64,000 bases of DNA from Streptomyces sp. NBC_00620 (GCF_026341825.1 NZ_JAPENY010000003.1:1612001-1676000), one strand, 5' to 3'; shown: positions 1-8,296, numbered from the stretch's first letter. Made by a program: numbers and translations. The notes: generated from the letters alone by a model not told the origin.

Positions 1-810
1 CTGGAGCAGCTCGATGCACATGGCGTCGCCCTCGCGGGCCAGCTCGGTGATCAGCGGTCCGGTGATGTCGGGGATGCTGCCCTTGACGCGCTCGATGAGC
101 CCGTACGCCACCGGGGAGTCGGCGGCGGCGAGTTCGCGGGCCTCGCGCACCAGCGCGTTGCCGGAGCTGTACTGCTCCCAGCAGCCGCGGTTGCCGCACG
201 GGCAGCGGTGGCCGCCGGGCACGACCTGCATATGGCCGAACTCGCCCGCGACGCCGAACTTGCCGCGCTTGACCTGGCCGTCCTCCAGGATCGCGCCGCC
301 GATGCCGGTGCCCAGCGTGATCATGACGAGGTGGTCCTCGCCCCGGCCCGCGCCGAAGCGCCACTCGGCCCAGGCGGCGGCGTTGGCGTCGTTGTCGACC
401 AGCACTGGCACGGCGAGGCGGCTGGAGATGCGGTCCCGGAGGGGCTCGTTGCGCCACGACAGGTGCGGGGCGAACAGGATGCGGTTGCGGTCGGCGTCGA
501 CCCAGCCGGCCGCGCCGATGCCGACCGCGTGCACGTCGTGCCGGTCCGAGAGGTCCAGGACCAGTTCGACGATGGTGTCCTCGACGACCTTGGGGCTCTT
601 GGACTTGTCCGGTGTCTCGGCGCGGAGCTTCTCCAGGATGTTGCCGTCGGCGTCCACGACACCGGCCATCACCTTCGTGCCGCCGATGTCGATGCCGACG
701 GTGGGAACGCGGGGGGCCGTCAGGTGGGAACGGCGCTCGCGCGTTCCCACGGTCCGCAGGACGGTGGCCCGCGCGGAGCCGCGGTGTGCGAGGTCGCGGT
801 AAGTGCTCAT
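1..810 (-). CDS. ROK-family sugar kinase (glucokinase type), 3' end cut by window edge
   Basis: The first 270 residues of a ROK (repressor, ORF, kinase) protein are visible; the C-terminus lies off the left edge. The ATP-binding DIGGTK motif is at residues 41-46, the catalytic Asp lies in a DNDAN motif near 139-143, and a zinc motif (GHxxx then CPCGNRGCWE) runs from about 192 to 212. There is no N-terminal winged helix, so it is a kinase and not a ROK repressor. About 35 residues precede the conserved start of the fold, which is longer than Streptomyces GlkA; a downstream start cannot be excluded. It lies 130 bp beyond the ABC ATPase gene on the same strand and probably phosphorylates the imported sugar. 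The exact sugar cannot be read from the sequence. Confidence 0.88.
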   Translation of the reverse strand, partial: MSTYRDLAHRGSARATVLRTVGTRERRSHLTAPRVPTVGIDIGGTKVMAGVVDADGNILEKLRAETPDKSKSPKVVEDTIVELVLDLSDRHDVHAVGIGAAGWVDADRNRILFAPHLSWRNEPLRDRISSRLAVPVLVDNDANAAAWAEWRFGAGRGEDHLVMITLGTGIGGAILEDGQVKRGKFGVAGEFGHMQVVPGGHRCPCGNRGCWEQYSSGNALVREARELAAADSPVAYGLIERVKGSIPDITGPLITELAREGDAMCIELLQ

Positions 811-889
811 CGCGCCGATTCTGCCCTACGCCAGCGCTGGCCTGCACGGTGGGAGACCGTGGGTGCGTTGGGTCGGTCCGTCCTCCGCG

Positions 890-937
890 GGCCGGCTGTG
901 GCTGATCGCGCAGTTCCCCGCGCCCCTGTCGGGGCGC
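890..937 (-). terminator. Stem-loop terminator inside a dispersed repeat (family B copy 1)
   Basis: The arms GCGCCCC (920-926) and GGGGCGC (931-937) flank a TGTC loop just after the ABC ATPase stop codon. The adjoining bases to 890 match, on the opposite strand, the element at 16963-17014. It probably ends or attenuates transcription between the transporter genes and the kinase gene. Confidence 0.5.
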
Positions 938-940
938 CCC

Positions 941-1762
941 CTAGGTGGCGCGTTCCAGCTCGTGGCGTAGATCGTCCAGTTCGCTGCCGCCTGCCATCTG
1001 GCGGGTCAGCTCGTCCAGGCTGATCTCGTCGCGCAAATGGCTGCCCGACATCGCGCCCCGCTTCAACAGTACGAAGCGGTCGCCCACCAGGTATGCGTGG
1101 TGCGGGTTGTGGGTGATCAGGACAACACCCAGGCCGGCGTCCCGTGCGGCGGCCACATATTTGAGGACCACACCGGACTGCTTGACGCCGAGGGCGGCGG
1201 TGGGCTCGTCGAGGACGAGGACCTTGGCGCCGAAGTGGACGGCGCGGGCGATCGCCACGCACTGGCGCTCGCCACCGGAGAGGGTGCCGATGGGCTGGTC
1301 GACGTCGCGGAGGTCGATGCCCATGCGCAGGAGTTCCGCGTGGGTGGTCCTGCGCATGAACTCGACGTCCATGCGCTTGAAGGGGACCACGCCCTTGCGC
1401 GGTTCGGAGCCGAGGAAGAAGTTCCGCCAGACCGGCATCAGCGGGACGACGGCGAGGTCCTGGTAGACCGTGGCGATACCGCGGTCCAGGGCATCGCGCG
1501 GGGACGACAGACGGGTCTCCTCGCCCTCGATGCGCAGGGTGCCCGCGTCGTGCTGGTGCAGGCCCGCGATGATCTTGATGAGTGTGGACTTGCCCGCGCC
1601 GTTGTCGCCGAGCACGCAGGTGATCTCGCCCGCGTGGACCTCCAGGGAGACGCCTTCGAGGGCGCGGATGTTGCCGTAGTACTTACTGACGTCGTCGAGC
1701 TCGACGAGCGCCGCACGTTCCGCGGCGGCCGCGTCCTTCGTCATGTTCGCGTCCGTCGTCAT
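941..1762 (-). CDS. Sugar ABC transporter ATP-binding protein
   Basis: A 273-residue single ABC domain that powers sugar import. Walker A (GDNGAGKST) is at residues 52-60, the Q-loop Gln at 101, the signature LSGGE at 161-165, Walker B at 181-186 and the switch His near 218. Ribose/xylose/inositol-type transporters usually have a double-length ATPase of about 500 residues; this one has a single domain, as in the FrcA type. The ATG at 1762 was chosen because it overlaps the permease stop by four bases (ATGA), the usual sign of translational coupling, and because the ABC domain begins about 20 residues later. It belongs with the permease and lipoprotein genes upstream. Confidence 0.93.
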   Translation of the reverse strand: MTTDANMTKDAAAAERAALVELDDVSKYYGNIRALEGVSLEVHAGEITCVLGDNGAGKSTLIKIIAGLHQHDAGTLRIEGEETRLSSPRDALDRGIATVYQDLAVVPLMPVWRNFFLGSEPRKGVVPFKRMDVEFMRRTTHAELLRMGIDLRDVDQPIGTLSGGERQCVAIARAVHFGAKVLVLDEPTAALGVKQSGVVLKYVAAARDAGLGVVLITHNPHHAYLVGDRFVLLKRGAMSGSHLRDEISLDELTRQMAGGSELDDLRHELERAT

Positions 1763-2814
1763 TTCGTCGCCTCCGCGCGCTTGCGGACCCAGTGGTTGAG
1801 CAGGGTCGCGAGGAGCAGCATCACTCCCAGGAAGAACTTGAACCAGTCCGGGTTCCACTCGGCGTACACGATGCCCTTGCTGACCATGCCGAAGATCAGG
1901 GCACCGACCGCCGCGCCGACCGCGGAGCCGTAGCCGCCGGTGATCAGACAGCCGCCGATGACGGCCGCGATGATGTACGTCAGTTCGTTGCCGACGCCCT
2001 CGCCGGACTGCACGACGTCGAACGAGAACAGCAGGTGCTGGCCGGAGATCCAGGCGCCGAAAGCGACGCCCATGTAGAGGCCGATTTTCGTCTTGTCGAC
2101 CGGCACACCGACCGCACGGGCCGCTTCCTCACCGCCGCCGACGGCGTAGATCCAGTTGCCGATACGGGTGCGCAGCAGGATCCAGGTGGCGACGACGATC
2201 AGGCCCAGCCACCACAGGATGGTGATCTTGAAGTCGACGCCGCCGATGGTGAGCGTCGAGGCGAAGACGTCCCTGGCGGAGGAGAAGCCCTCCATGTCGG
2301 AGATCGACTTGGTCGAGACCGTGCCGCTGATCAGCTTGGTGAAGCCGAGGTTCATGCCGGTCAGCATCAGGAACGTGCCGAGCGTGATGATGAAGCTGGG
2401 CGGGTCGGTGCGGGTCAGCATGACGCCGTTGAAGACGCCGATCGCCAACGTGACGATTAGCGAGACGAGGACGCCGACCCAGACGTTGGCGGTCATCTGG
2501 TAGCTGAACATCGAGGAGACCAGCGCGGAGGACGTCACCATGACGCCCGCGGACAGGTCGAACTCGCCGCCGATCATCAGCAGCGCGACCGGTACGGCCA
2601 TGATGCCGATGGTCGAGGAGGCGTACAGGACCGTGCTGAGGCTGGCGGCCCGCACGAAGCTGTCCGCGAAGATCGCGAAGAAGAGGAAGACCGCGATCGC
2701 GCCGACCACCGAGCCGAGCTCGGGGCGGCCCAGGAGCTTGCGCAGCGGCGACTTCTTCAGGAGGCGTTCGTCGGGCCTCGCGCTGGGCATGGGCGCAGGA
2801 GCTGTCGCGGTCAT
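1759..2814 (-). CDS. Sugar ABC transporter permease (RbsC/BPD_transp_2 type)
   Basis: A 351-residue membrane permease of the ribose/xylose/inositol class. After a charged N-terminus ending near LLGRPE, the protein shows about eight to ten hydrophobic segments, with the family's Gly-rich GEFDLSAG-type stretch and VNGVMLT-like region in the first half. It forms the membrane channel for the ATPase at 941-1762. The ATG at 2814 overlaps the TGA of the lipoprotein gene, so lipoprotein, permease and ATPase are translationally linked in that order. Substrate identity is inferred only from the neighbouring dehydrogenase; inositol is plausible but other sugars are possible. Confidence 0.92.
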   Translation of the reverse strand: MTATAPAPMPSARPDERLLKKSPLRKLLGRPELGSVVGAIAVFLFFAIFADSFVRAASLSTVLYASSTIGIMAVPVALLMIGGEFDLSAGVMVTSSALVSSMFSYQMTANVWVGVLVSLIVTLAIGVFNGVMLTRTDPPSFIITLGTFLMLTGMNLGFTKLISGTVSTKSISDMEGFSSARDVFASTLTIGGVDFKITILWWLGLIVVATWILLRTRIGNWIYAVGGGEEAARAVGVPVDKTKIGLYMGVAFGAWISGQHLLFSFDVVQSGEGVGNELTYIIAAVIGGCLITGGYGSAVGAAVGALIFGMVSKGIVYAEWNPDWFKFFLGVMLLLATLLNHWVRKRAEATK

Positions 2815-3815
2815 CGGGTGCCCCGCTTGGTGTACTCCTCCAGGGCGGCGGCCATGTCCTTGGTGATGATCTGCGGTCCGGTGAGGACCGGCTTGCCGCC
2901 GCCGAGGACGTTGGAGTTGTACTTGTAGAGCCAGAGCAGGTCCACGGCCTCGTACCCCTGGAGGTAGGGCTGCTGGTCGACGGCGAAGCCGAGCGTGCCC
3001 TCCCCGAGCTCCGTCGCCACCTTCGCGTTCAGGTCGAAGGTGTCGATCTCTGCCTTGCTGCCCGCGTCCGCCTTGGCCTTGACCGCGGTGTCCGCGTACG
3101 GGGCGCCGAGCGTGACGACGGAGTCGATGGACTGGTCGGCCTGGAGCTTGGCGCCGATGGAGGACTGCACGTCGGGCATGCTCGTGCCCGTGACGTAGAG
3201 GTTCTCCACCGTGCCGTCGAAGGTCGCCTTGATGCCCGCGCAGCGCTGCTCGTGGCCGACGTTGCCCTGCTCGTGCAGGATGCACAGAGCCTTCTTCTTG
3301 CCCCGCTTGTTCAGCTCGTCGCCCACGGCCTCACCGGCGATGGTCTCGTCCTGGCCGATGTGCGCGAGCGCGCCGAACTCCTTGGACTCCGCGGAACCCG
3401 AGTTCACGGTGATCACGGGGATGCCGGCCTTCTCGGCGCGCTCGACCGCCGCCTTCATGGCGTCGGGCTTGGCGAGCGTGACGATGATGCCGTCGACCTT
3501 CTTGTCGACCGCGGCGTCGACGAGCTGCGCCTGCTGCTGTGCCTCGTCGTCGTGCGAGTACAGGAAGTTGATGTTGTCCTTGACGGCGGCCTGTTCGGCG
3601 CCGCTCTGGACGATGTCCCAGAAGGTGTCGCCATCGCCCGAGTGGGTGATCATCGCGAAGGTCCAGTTGGGCGTGTTCACCGCGGCCTTGCCCTGGGCGG
3701 CCGCCGCCTCGCGGGCATCCTCGGCCCGTTTGCCGCCTGTGCTGCTGCAACCGGCGAGGGAGACCCCCAGCGCCCCTGCGAGCGCGATGCCTACCCAGGT
3801 TCGAGTCCGTGCCAC
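2811..3815 (-). CDS. Sugar ABC transporter substrate-binding lipoprotein
   Basis: A 334-residue periplasmic-binding-protein type 1 fold (Peripla_BP_4). The N-terminus is a lipoprotein signal: Arg-rich start, hydrophobic stretch, then lipobox LAGC at about residues 20-23, so the protein should be anchored outside the membrane after lipid attachment to Cys. The GTG at 3815 is chosen over the upstream ATG because it starts exactly at the signal peptide and has AGAAGG about nine bases before it. The mature part carries the KKVDGIIVTLAKP segment typical of this family. It captures the sugar for the permease, and it is the first gene of the transport operon. Confidence 0.93.
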   Translation of the reverse strand: MARTRTWVGIALAGALGVSLAGCSSTGGKRAEDAREAAAAQGKAAVNTPNWTFAMITHSGDGDTFWDIVQSGAEQAAVKDNINFLYSHDDEAQQQAQLVDAAVDKKVDGIIVTLAKPDAMKAAVERAEKAGIPVITVNSGSAESKEFGALAHIGQDETIAGEAVGDELNKRGKKKALCILHEQGNVGHEQRCAGIKATFDGTVENLYVTGTSMPDVQSSIGAKLQADQSIDSVVTLGAPYADTAVKAKADAGSKAEIDTFDLNAKVATELGEGTLGFAVDQQPYLQGYEAVDLLWLYKYNSNVLGGGKPVLTGPQIITKDMAAALEEYTKRGTR

Positions 3816-4061
3816 GAGGGGGTGCCCTTCTTGCTGTGCTCCTTGGTGCGCCGGGCCCTGCGGACTGGCCCGGAGGGCCGTCCGTAGGCCCCTGGGGCCG
3901 GCGTCCCACCGGTCCCAAACGCCCAAGTATGAGTCACGGGGATCATGCACCCCACCAGCGGGTCCCGCGCGCGGTGTCCTCCTCCGGTTGCCGTACGTCC
4001 TTCTCGGTGACGATCACCCCCCGGTCGCGCCGCATTTACTCCACGGCCGGCCCGCCGCAGG
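3816..4061 (-). other. Intergenic leader of the sugar transport operon
   Basis: This 246-bp gap between the GntR gene and the lipoprotein gene must hold the operon promoter if the operon is not read through from the regulator. No convincing -35/-10 pair or copy of the TTGTCCGGACAA palindrome was seen in it by eye. No small gene with a credible start is visible. Confidence 0.4.
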
Positions 4062-4826
4062 TCAGGGCCGTACGAGGAGCTGGAACTCGAAGGAGTAGCG
4101 CGAGGCCCGGTAGGTGTGGGAGCCGAACTCGACCGCGCGGCCCGTGTCGTCGAAGGTGGTGCGCTGCATGGTGAGCAGCGGCGCCCCCGCGGGCTCGCCG
4201 AGCCGCTCGCCCTCCTGCGCGGTGGCCGCGCGGGCACCGATGGACTGGCGGGCGCTGTGCAGCGTGATGCCCGTGGCGCGCATCAGCCGGTACAGGCCCG
4301 TGGCCTCCAGCTGTGCCGAGTCGAACTTCAGCAGCCCCGGGGGCAGATGGTTGCAGAGGTACGCCATCGGCTCCCCGTGGGCGAGTCGCAGCCGCTCCAC
4401 ACGGTGCACCTCGCTGCCCTCGGCCACGGACAGCGCGGCCGCGACTTCGGCGGAGGCCGGTTCGACGGTGTTGACGAGCACCTGGGTCTCGGGGCGCTGC
4501 CCGGCCGCCTCCAGGTCGTCGTACAGGCTGCTGAGCTCCAGCGGGCGCTTGACCTGGCTGTGCACGACCTGGGTACCGACGCCGCGGCGCCGCACGAGCA
4601 GGCCCTTGTCGACGAGGGACTGGATGGCCTGGCGGACCGTGGGCCGGGACAGCCCGAGCCGTCCGGCGAGCTCGATCTCGTTGCCCAGGAGGCTGCCCGG
4701 GGTCAGCACCCCGTGCTCGATCGCGGCCTCCAGCTGTTGGGACAGCTGGAAGTAGAGCGGGACCGGACTGCTGCGGTCGACGCTGAGCTGGAGCGACACG
4801 GTCGGATCCACATCTGGTTTCGGCAC
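4062..4826 (-). CDS. GntR-family transcriptional regulator (HutC/UTRA type)
   Basis: A 254-residue regulator. The N-terminal winged helix (about residues 15-85) includes the typical GNEIELAGRLGLSRPTVRQA recognition region; the C-terminal half is a UTRA ligand-binding domain that would sense a sugar or sugar phosphate. The GTG at 4826 gives the family's usual start; the longer frame upstream runs through the divergent promoter. It is encoded between the transport operon and the oxidoreductase and probably represses both through the palindrome at 4877-4888. Ligand unknown; inositol or a derivative is a reasonable guess from the neighbour. Confidence 0.9.
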   Translation of the reverse strand: MPKPDVDPTVSLQLSVDRSSPVPLYFQLSQQLEAAIEHGVLTPGSLLGNEIELAGRLGLSRPTVRQAIQSLVDKGLLVRRRGVGTQVVHSQVKRPLELSSLYDDLEAAGQRPETQVLVNTVEPASAEVAAALSVAEGSEVHRVERLRLAHGEPMAYLCNHLPPGLLKFDSAQLEATGLYRLMRATGITLHSARQSIGARAATAQEGERLGEPAGAPLLTMQRTTFDDTGRAVEFGSHTYRASRYSFEFQLLVRP

Positions 4827-4876
4827 GGCCCCGAGCGTAGCTCCGGGAGATGTTGACGGGAAGTTGTGAAGTTCGA

Positions 4877-4888
4877 TTGTCCGGACAA
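4877..4888. promoter_or_regulatory. Perfect 12-bp palindrome, likely GntR operator
   Basis: TTGTCCGGACAA is a perfect dyad located 51 bp upstream of the GntR start and 40 bp upstream of the oxidoreductase start. It ends five bases before a TTGACA -35 hexamer (4893-4898). This position fits a repressor site for both divergent genes. GntR proteins normally bind such short dyads; the assignment to this regulator is inference. Confidence 0.65.
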
Positions 4889-4892
4889 ACCA

Positions 4893-4928
4893 TTGACAGG
4901 CCCCCGGGTCGGCCCTCACTTTGTAGCC
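4893..4928 (+). promoter_or_regulatory. Candidate promoter giving a leaderless oxidoreductase mRNA
   Basis: A consensus TTGACA (4893-4898) is followed after 17 bp by TCACTT (4916-4921), a weak -10. The predicted transcription start falls at about 4928-4929, on the A of the oxidoreductase ATG. No Shine-Dalgarno sequence is visible before that ATG, so the mRNA may be leaderless, as is common in Streptomyces. Confidence 0.45.
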
Positions 4929-5939
4929 ATGCGCATCGGACTTATCGGAACGGGTCGTATCGGTACATTTCACGCGACCACTCTGAACCGCCACCGCGAG
5001 GTCGGCTCCCTTATCGTCACGGACGCGGACACCGTGCGGGCCCAGGCACTCGCGGACCGTCTGGGGGCCACTGCGGCGCCCGGCGTGGACGAGATCTTCA
5101 CCTGGGGTGTGGACGCGGTCGTCATCACCGCGGCGACCTCCGCCCACGCCGAACTGATCGGTCGGGCAGCACGCTCCGGACTCCCTGTCTTCTGCGAGAA
5201 GCCCATCGCCCTCGACCTGCCTGGCACGCTGGCGGCGCTCGCCGAGGTCGACGCCGCCGGAACCGTGCTCCAGCTGGGCTTCCAGCGCCGCTTCGACGCG
5301 GGCTACACGGCCGCGCGCGAGGCGGTGCGCTCCGGACGGCTGGGGCGGCTGCACACGGTCCGCGCGATGACGTCCGACCAGTCACCGCCCCCGGCCGCCT
5401 ACCTCCCGCTCTCCGGCGGGCTCTACCGGGACTGCCTGATCCACGACTTCGACATGGTGCGCTGGGTCACGGGCCGCGAGGTCGTCGAGGTGTACGCGGC
5501 CGGGTCGGACGCGGGGCCCGCGATGTTCCGCGAGGCGCGGGACATCGACACCGCCGCCGCGGTCCTCACCCTGGACGACGGCACGCTCGCCACGGCGACG
5601 GCGACCCGCCTGAACGGCGCGGGCTACGACGTCCGCATGGAGCTCGCCGGCGAGCTGGACCAGATCACCGTCGGACTTGACGACCGTACGCCGATCGCCT
5701 CCACGGAACCGGCCGGGCCGCCGGCCGCGAACAAGCCGTGGATGGGCTTCCTGGAGCGCTTCGGCGCCGCGTACGAGACCGAGCTCGCCGCCTTCGTCGA
5801 CGTCGTCCGCGGCGAACGCACCAACCCGTGCGACGGCCACGAGGCCCTCCAGGCCCTGCGCATCGCCGAGGCGTGCGAGCTGTCGCGGCACGAGCGGCGT
5901 CCGGTACGGCTGGCGGAGATCCCGGGAGACAGGGACTGA
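4929..5939 (+). CDS. Gfo/Idh/MocA-family oxidoreductase, probably inositol 2-dehydrogenase
   Basis: A 336-residue NAD(P)-dependent dehydrogenase. The Rossmann motif GTGRIG is at residues 7-12, the family EKP motif at 90-92 (Lys91 is the catalytic-Lys position) and Asp168/His172 match the Asp-His pair of Bacillus inositol dehydrogenase. It likely oxidises myo-inositol or a related cyclic polyol or sugar in the cytoplasm. The ATG at 4929 fits the conserved N-terminus; an upstream in-frame GTG at 4866 would place the operator inside the gene and is rejected. It is divergent from the GntR gene. No other iol genes are in view, so a different sugar substrate remains possible. Confidence 0.85.
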   Translation: MRIGLIGTGRIGTFHATTLNRHREVGSLIVTDADTVRAQALADRLGATAAPGVDEIFTWGVDAVVITAATSAHAELIGRAARSGLPVFCEKPIALDLPGTLAALAEVDAAGTVLQLGFQRRFDAGYTAAREAVRSGRLGRLHTVRAMTSDQSPPPAAYLPLSGGLYRDCLIHDFDMVRWVTGREVVEVYAAGSDAGPAMFREARDIDTAAAVLTLDDGTLATATATRLNGAGYDVRMELAGELDQITVGLDDRTPIASTEPAGPPAANKPWMGFLERFGAAYETELAAFVDVVRGERTNPCDGHEALQALRIAEACELSRHERRPVRLAEIPGDRD

Positions 5940-5966
5940 CCGCGGGGCCCTTGGGCGTACGGAACC

Positions 5967-5988
5967 GACGGGCGGACTCCTGCCCGTC
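5967..5988. terminator. Stem-loop between convergent oxidoreductase and P450 genes
   Basis: GACGGGC (5967-5973) and GCCCGTC (5982-5988) form a 7-bp perfect stem with an 8-base loop in the 84-bp gap between two convergent genes. It has no T-run, which is usual for Streptomyces terminators. Confidence 0.4.
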
Positions 5989-6023
5989 AGGACGGCCGAG
6001 CGCCCTTGCGCGTCACCTCGGCC

Positions 6024-7208
6024 TCACCACCGCACCGGCAAGCGGCGCACACCCCGCATCAGCATGCCGGGCAGCCACTCTCCGGGCGGCCCGTCGAGCG
6101 CCAGGTCCGGGCAGCGGTCCAGCAGGGAGCGGAGGGCGACGCGGGCTTCCAGGCGGGCGAGGGGCGCGCCCAGGCAGTAGTGGATGCCGTGCCCGAAGGC
6201 GATGTGACCGCGGGCGTCGCGCCTGATGTCGAAGCGGTCCGGTGCCGGGTACCGCACGCCGTCGCGGTCGGCCGCGGTGAGGCCGATCATCACCGCGTCG
6301 CCCGCCTCGACGGGCGTCCCGCCGATGTCGAGAGGTTCGGCGGCATAGCGGAACGTCGCGTTCTCCACCGGCCCTTCGTAGCGCAGCGTCTCCTCCACGG
6401 CACCGTCGAGGAGTGTCATGTCGGCGCGCAGCGCGGCGAGTTGGGCGGGGTGGGTGAGCAGCGCGTGGACGCCGCTCGAAATGAGGTTGACCGTCGTCTC
6501 GTGCCCGGCGACGAGCAGCACGAAAGCCATGCCGCGCAGCTCCTGGGGCGAGAGCCGGTCGCCGTCCTCCGCGGTCGTCCGGATGAGACTGCTGAGCAGG
6601 TCGTCGGCCGGGGCGGAGCACCGCTTGTCCTCGATCAAGTCGGTGAGATACGCGGCGAGTTGGACGAACGCGTCGTACTCGGTCGCCGCGCTGGTGGGCG
6701 CGACCGCCTCCGTCGACAGCGCACGGAAGGCCGCCCGGTCCATCTCGGGCACCCCGAGCAGCTCACAGATGACGGTGAGTGGCAGCGGATAGGCGAACGA
6801 CTCCACGAGGTCGGCACGCCCGCGCGGCAGCATCGCGTCGAGCAGCTCGTCGGTGATCTCCTGGACGCGCGGCCGCAGCGTCTCCACGCGCCGCATGGTG
6901 AACTCGCGTGCGATGAGCGCCCGCAGCCGCGTGTGCTGGGGCGGGTCGGCCACCAGCAGGTACTTGCCGATCAGCTCCTCGTCGAGGAACGTGACCCCGA
7001 TCTTCTCCCCGTCCTTGGCCAGCCGCGGATCGGCGAGCGCCGCCCGCGCCTCCTCGTAGCCGACGACGAGCCAGGTCTCGTGGTGCGCGTCCGGGAACGG
7101 CAGCCGCACCCGGTGCACCGGCCCGAGCGCACGCAACTCGGCATACACGGGATGCGGATCCTCCCTGAACCGCGCCCCGTACTCCCCCAGATCGATCACT
7201 TCCGCCAT
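6024..7208 (-). CDS. Cytochrome P450
   Basis: A 394-residue soluble bacterial P450 (CYP107-like length and layout). The I-helix oxygen-binding motif GHETT is near residue 235, the ExxR motif lies in EETLR near 272, and the heme-binding loop FGHGIHYCLG places the heme-ligand Cys at 345. The ATG at 7208 is preceded by GGGGGAGG. It would hydroxylate or epoxidise a small substrate, using a ferredoxin encoded elsewhere; no ferredoxin or biosynthetic genes are next to it. The gene stands alone between a convergent oxidoreductase and the response regulator gene 40 bp upstream. Substrate unknown. Confidence 0.94.
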   Translation of the reverse strand: MAEVIDLGEYGARFREDPHPVYAELRALGPVHRVRLPFPDAHHETWLVVGYEEARAALADPRLAKDGEKIGVTFLDEELIGKYLLVADPPQHTRLRALIAREFTMRRVETLRPRVQEITDELLDAMLPRGRADLVESFAYPLPLTVICELLGVPEMDRAAFRALSTEAVAPTSAATEYDAFVQLAAYLTDLIEDKRCSAPADDLLSSLIRTTAEDGDRLSPQELRGMAFVLLVAGHETTVNLISSGVHALLTHPAQLAALRADMTLLDGAVEETLRYEGPVENATFRYAAEPLDIGGTPVEAGDAVMIGLTAADRDGVRYPAPDRFDIRRDARGHIAFGHGIHYCLGAPLARLEARVALRSLLDRCPDLALDGPPGEWLPGMLMRGVRRLPVRW

Positions 7209-7248
7209 ACGCCTCCCCCTTCACCACCAAAACGCCCGGGAGAGCCGA

Positions 7249-7920
7249 CTAGTGCCCGTCCTCTTCGAGCAGTCCGGCGTCGTACGTCAACAGGGCGATC
7301 TGTACGCGGTTGTTGAGGTCGAGCTTGGCGAGGATCCGCGAGACATGGGTCTTTACGGTGGCGACGCTCATGAAGAGTTCGGTGGCGATCTCGGCGTTCG
7401 CCCTGCCCTGCCCGACGGCCACGGCGACCTCGCGCTCGCGGTCGTTCAGGGCGGAGATCCTCGTGCGGGCGCCCGATCGCCGGGTGTCGAGGGCGGAGCC
7501 GGCAGCGTGGGCCATCAACTGGCGGGTGACGGTGGGCGAGAGCACGGGATCGCCCGCTGCGACGCGACGTACCGCCGCGAGGATCTCCGTCGGCGGGGTG
7601 TCCTTGAGGACGAAACCGGCCGCGCCCGCGCGCAGCGCCCGCAGTACCTGGTCGTCGGCGTGGAAGGTGGTGAGGACGACGACCTGGGGAGCGTCCTTGC
7701 GTGCGCGCAGCTGCTCGGTGGCCGTGAGTCCGTCGACGTTCGGCATCCGGATGTCCATGAGGACGACGTCCGGGCGGGTGCGGTCGACGAGCGCGGCGAC
7801 CTCGCTCCCGTCGGCGGCCTCGCCGACGATCTCGATGTCATCGGCGCCGCCCATCATGAAGGACAGGCCGGCCCGCACCAGGGGGTCGTCGTCGACAAGG
7901 AGCAGTCGGATCACAGTCAT
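7249..7920 (-). CDS. NarL/LuxR-family response regulator
   Basis: A 223-residue two-domain response regulator. The receiver has the acidic cluster Asp10-Asp12, the phosphoacceptor Asp56 (in VVLMDIRMP) and the conserved Lys in the FVLKD segment near 105. The C-terminal LuxR helix-turn-helix starts near 155 (LNDREREVAVAVGQGRANAEIA). It should be phosphorylated by the histidine kinase at 8297-9727, which lies upstream on the same strand. The usual tight HK-RR spacing is broken here by 376 bp of repeat DNA. A likely DNA target is the dyad at 9784-9814 in front of the kinase gene. Confidence 0.93.
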   Translation of the reverse strand: MTVIRLLLVDDDPLVRAGLSFMMGGADDIEIVGEAADGSEVAALVDRTRPDVVLMDIRMPNVDGLTATEQLRARKDAPQVVVLTTFHADDQVLRALRAGAAGFVLKDTPPTEILAAVRRVAAGDPVLSPTVTRQLMAHAAGSALDTRRSGARTRISALNDREREVAVAVGQGRANAEIATELFMSVATVKTHVSRILAKLDLNNRVQIALLTYDAGLLEEDGH

Positions 7921-7955
7921 GGGCCTACCGTAGTGACGCGGCGCGTACGGGACGG

Positions 7956-8058
7956 TTTCTCGCCCCCTCCGCCCCTTCCCGTCCCGTTCCTGGGGGCTCC
8001 GCCCCCAGACCCCCGTATCGCGCTGACGCGCTCGTCCTCAAACGCCGGACGGGCTGAA
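7956..8058. repeat. Dispersed repeat, family A copy 1
   Basis: The block begins with a CGCCCCCTCCGCCCC run, contains a TGGGGGCTCCGCCCCCA hairpin and ends with CTCAAACGCCGGACGGGCTG. The same parts occur at 13139-13314 and 26621-26784. This copy lacks the inverted right half that the other two have. Elements of this kind are scattered through Streptomyces genomes between genes. Confidence 0.75.
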
Positions 8059-8165
8059 TGGCCCTACCCGGTGCTGAAGAGTGCGGCCCCATGGGTGGGT
8101 GGGGCATCGGGATGGCGCAGCCTTTCCCAGACGCCGAACGGGCTGAAAGATACCCACCGGCGGAA

Positions 8166-8278
8166 GGGGGCGTGCCGGTACGTCCAAAGCCCGTCGCGTA
8201 CGTTCGCGTCACCGGACGCTTCCCTGCCCGGCCAACGTCTGATCCGGCGGCGACGGGCGGACGTACCGGCACGCCCCC
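8166..8278. repeat. 113-bp element with perfect 20-bp terminal inverted repeats
   Basis: GGGGGCGTGCCGGTACGTCC (8166-8185) is the exact reverse complement of 8259-8278. Pairing continues inward with GCCCGTCGC on both arms after a three-base AAA bulge. It could be a miniature transposable element or a structured RNA or attenuator between the kinase and regulator genes. No target-site duplication is obvious. Confidence 0.7.
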
Positions 8279-8296
8279 GACCCACCCACCACCTGG

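Larger units (their letters stand above)
7921..8296. other. Non-coding gap between kinase and regulator, filled with repeats
   Basis: The 376 bp hold a family A dispersed repeat (7956-8058), a second, diverged copy of its core (around 8125-8145, GACGCCGAACGGGCTGAA) and a long inverted repeat at 8166-8278. No start codon with a ribosome binding site leads to a credible protein. Confidence 0.75.

Noticed and set aside
8166..8278. Insertion sequence
   Set aside because: The element is only 113 bp with no transposase; at most a miniature element.
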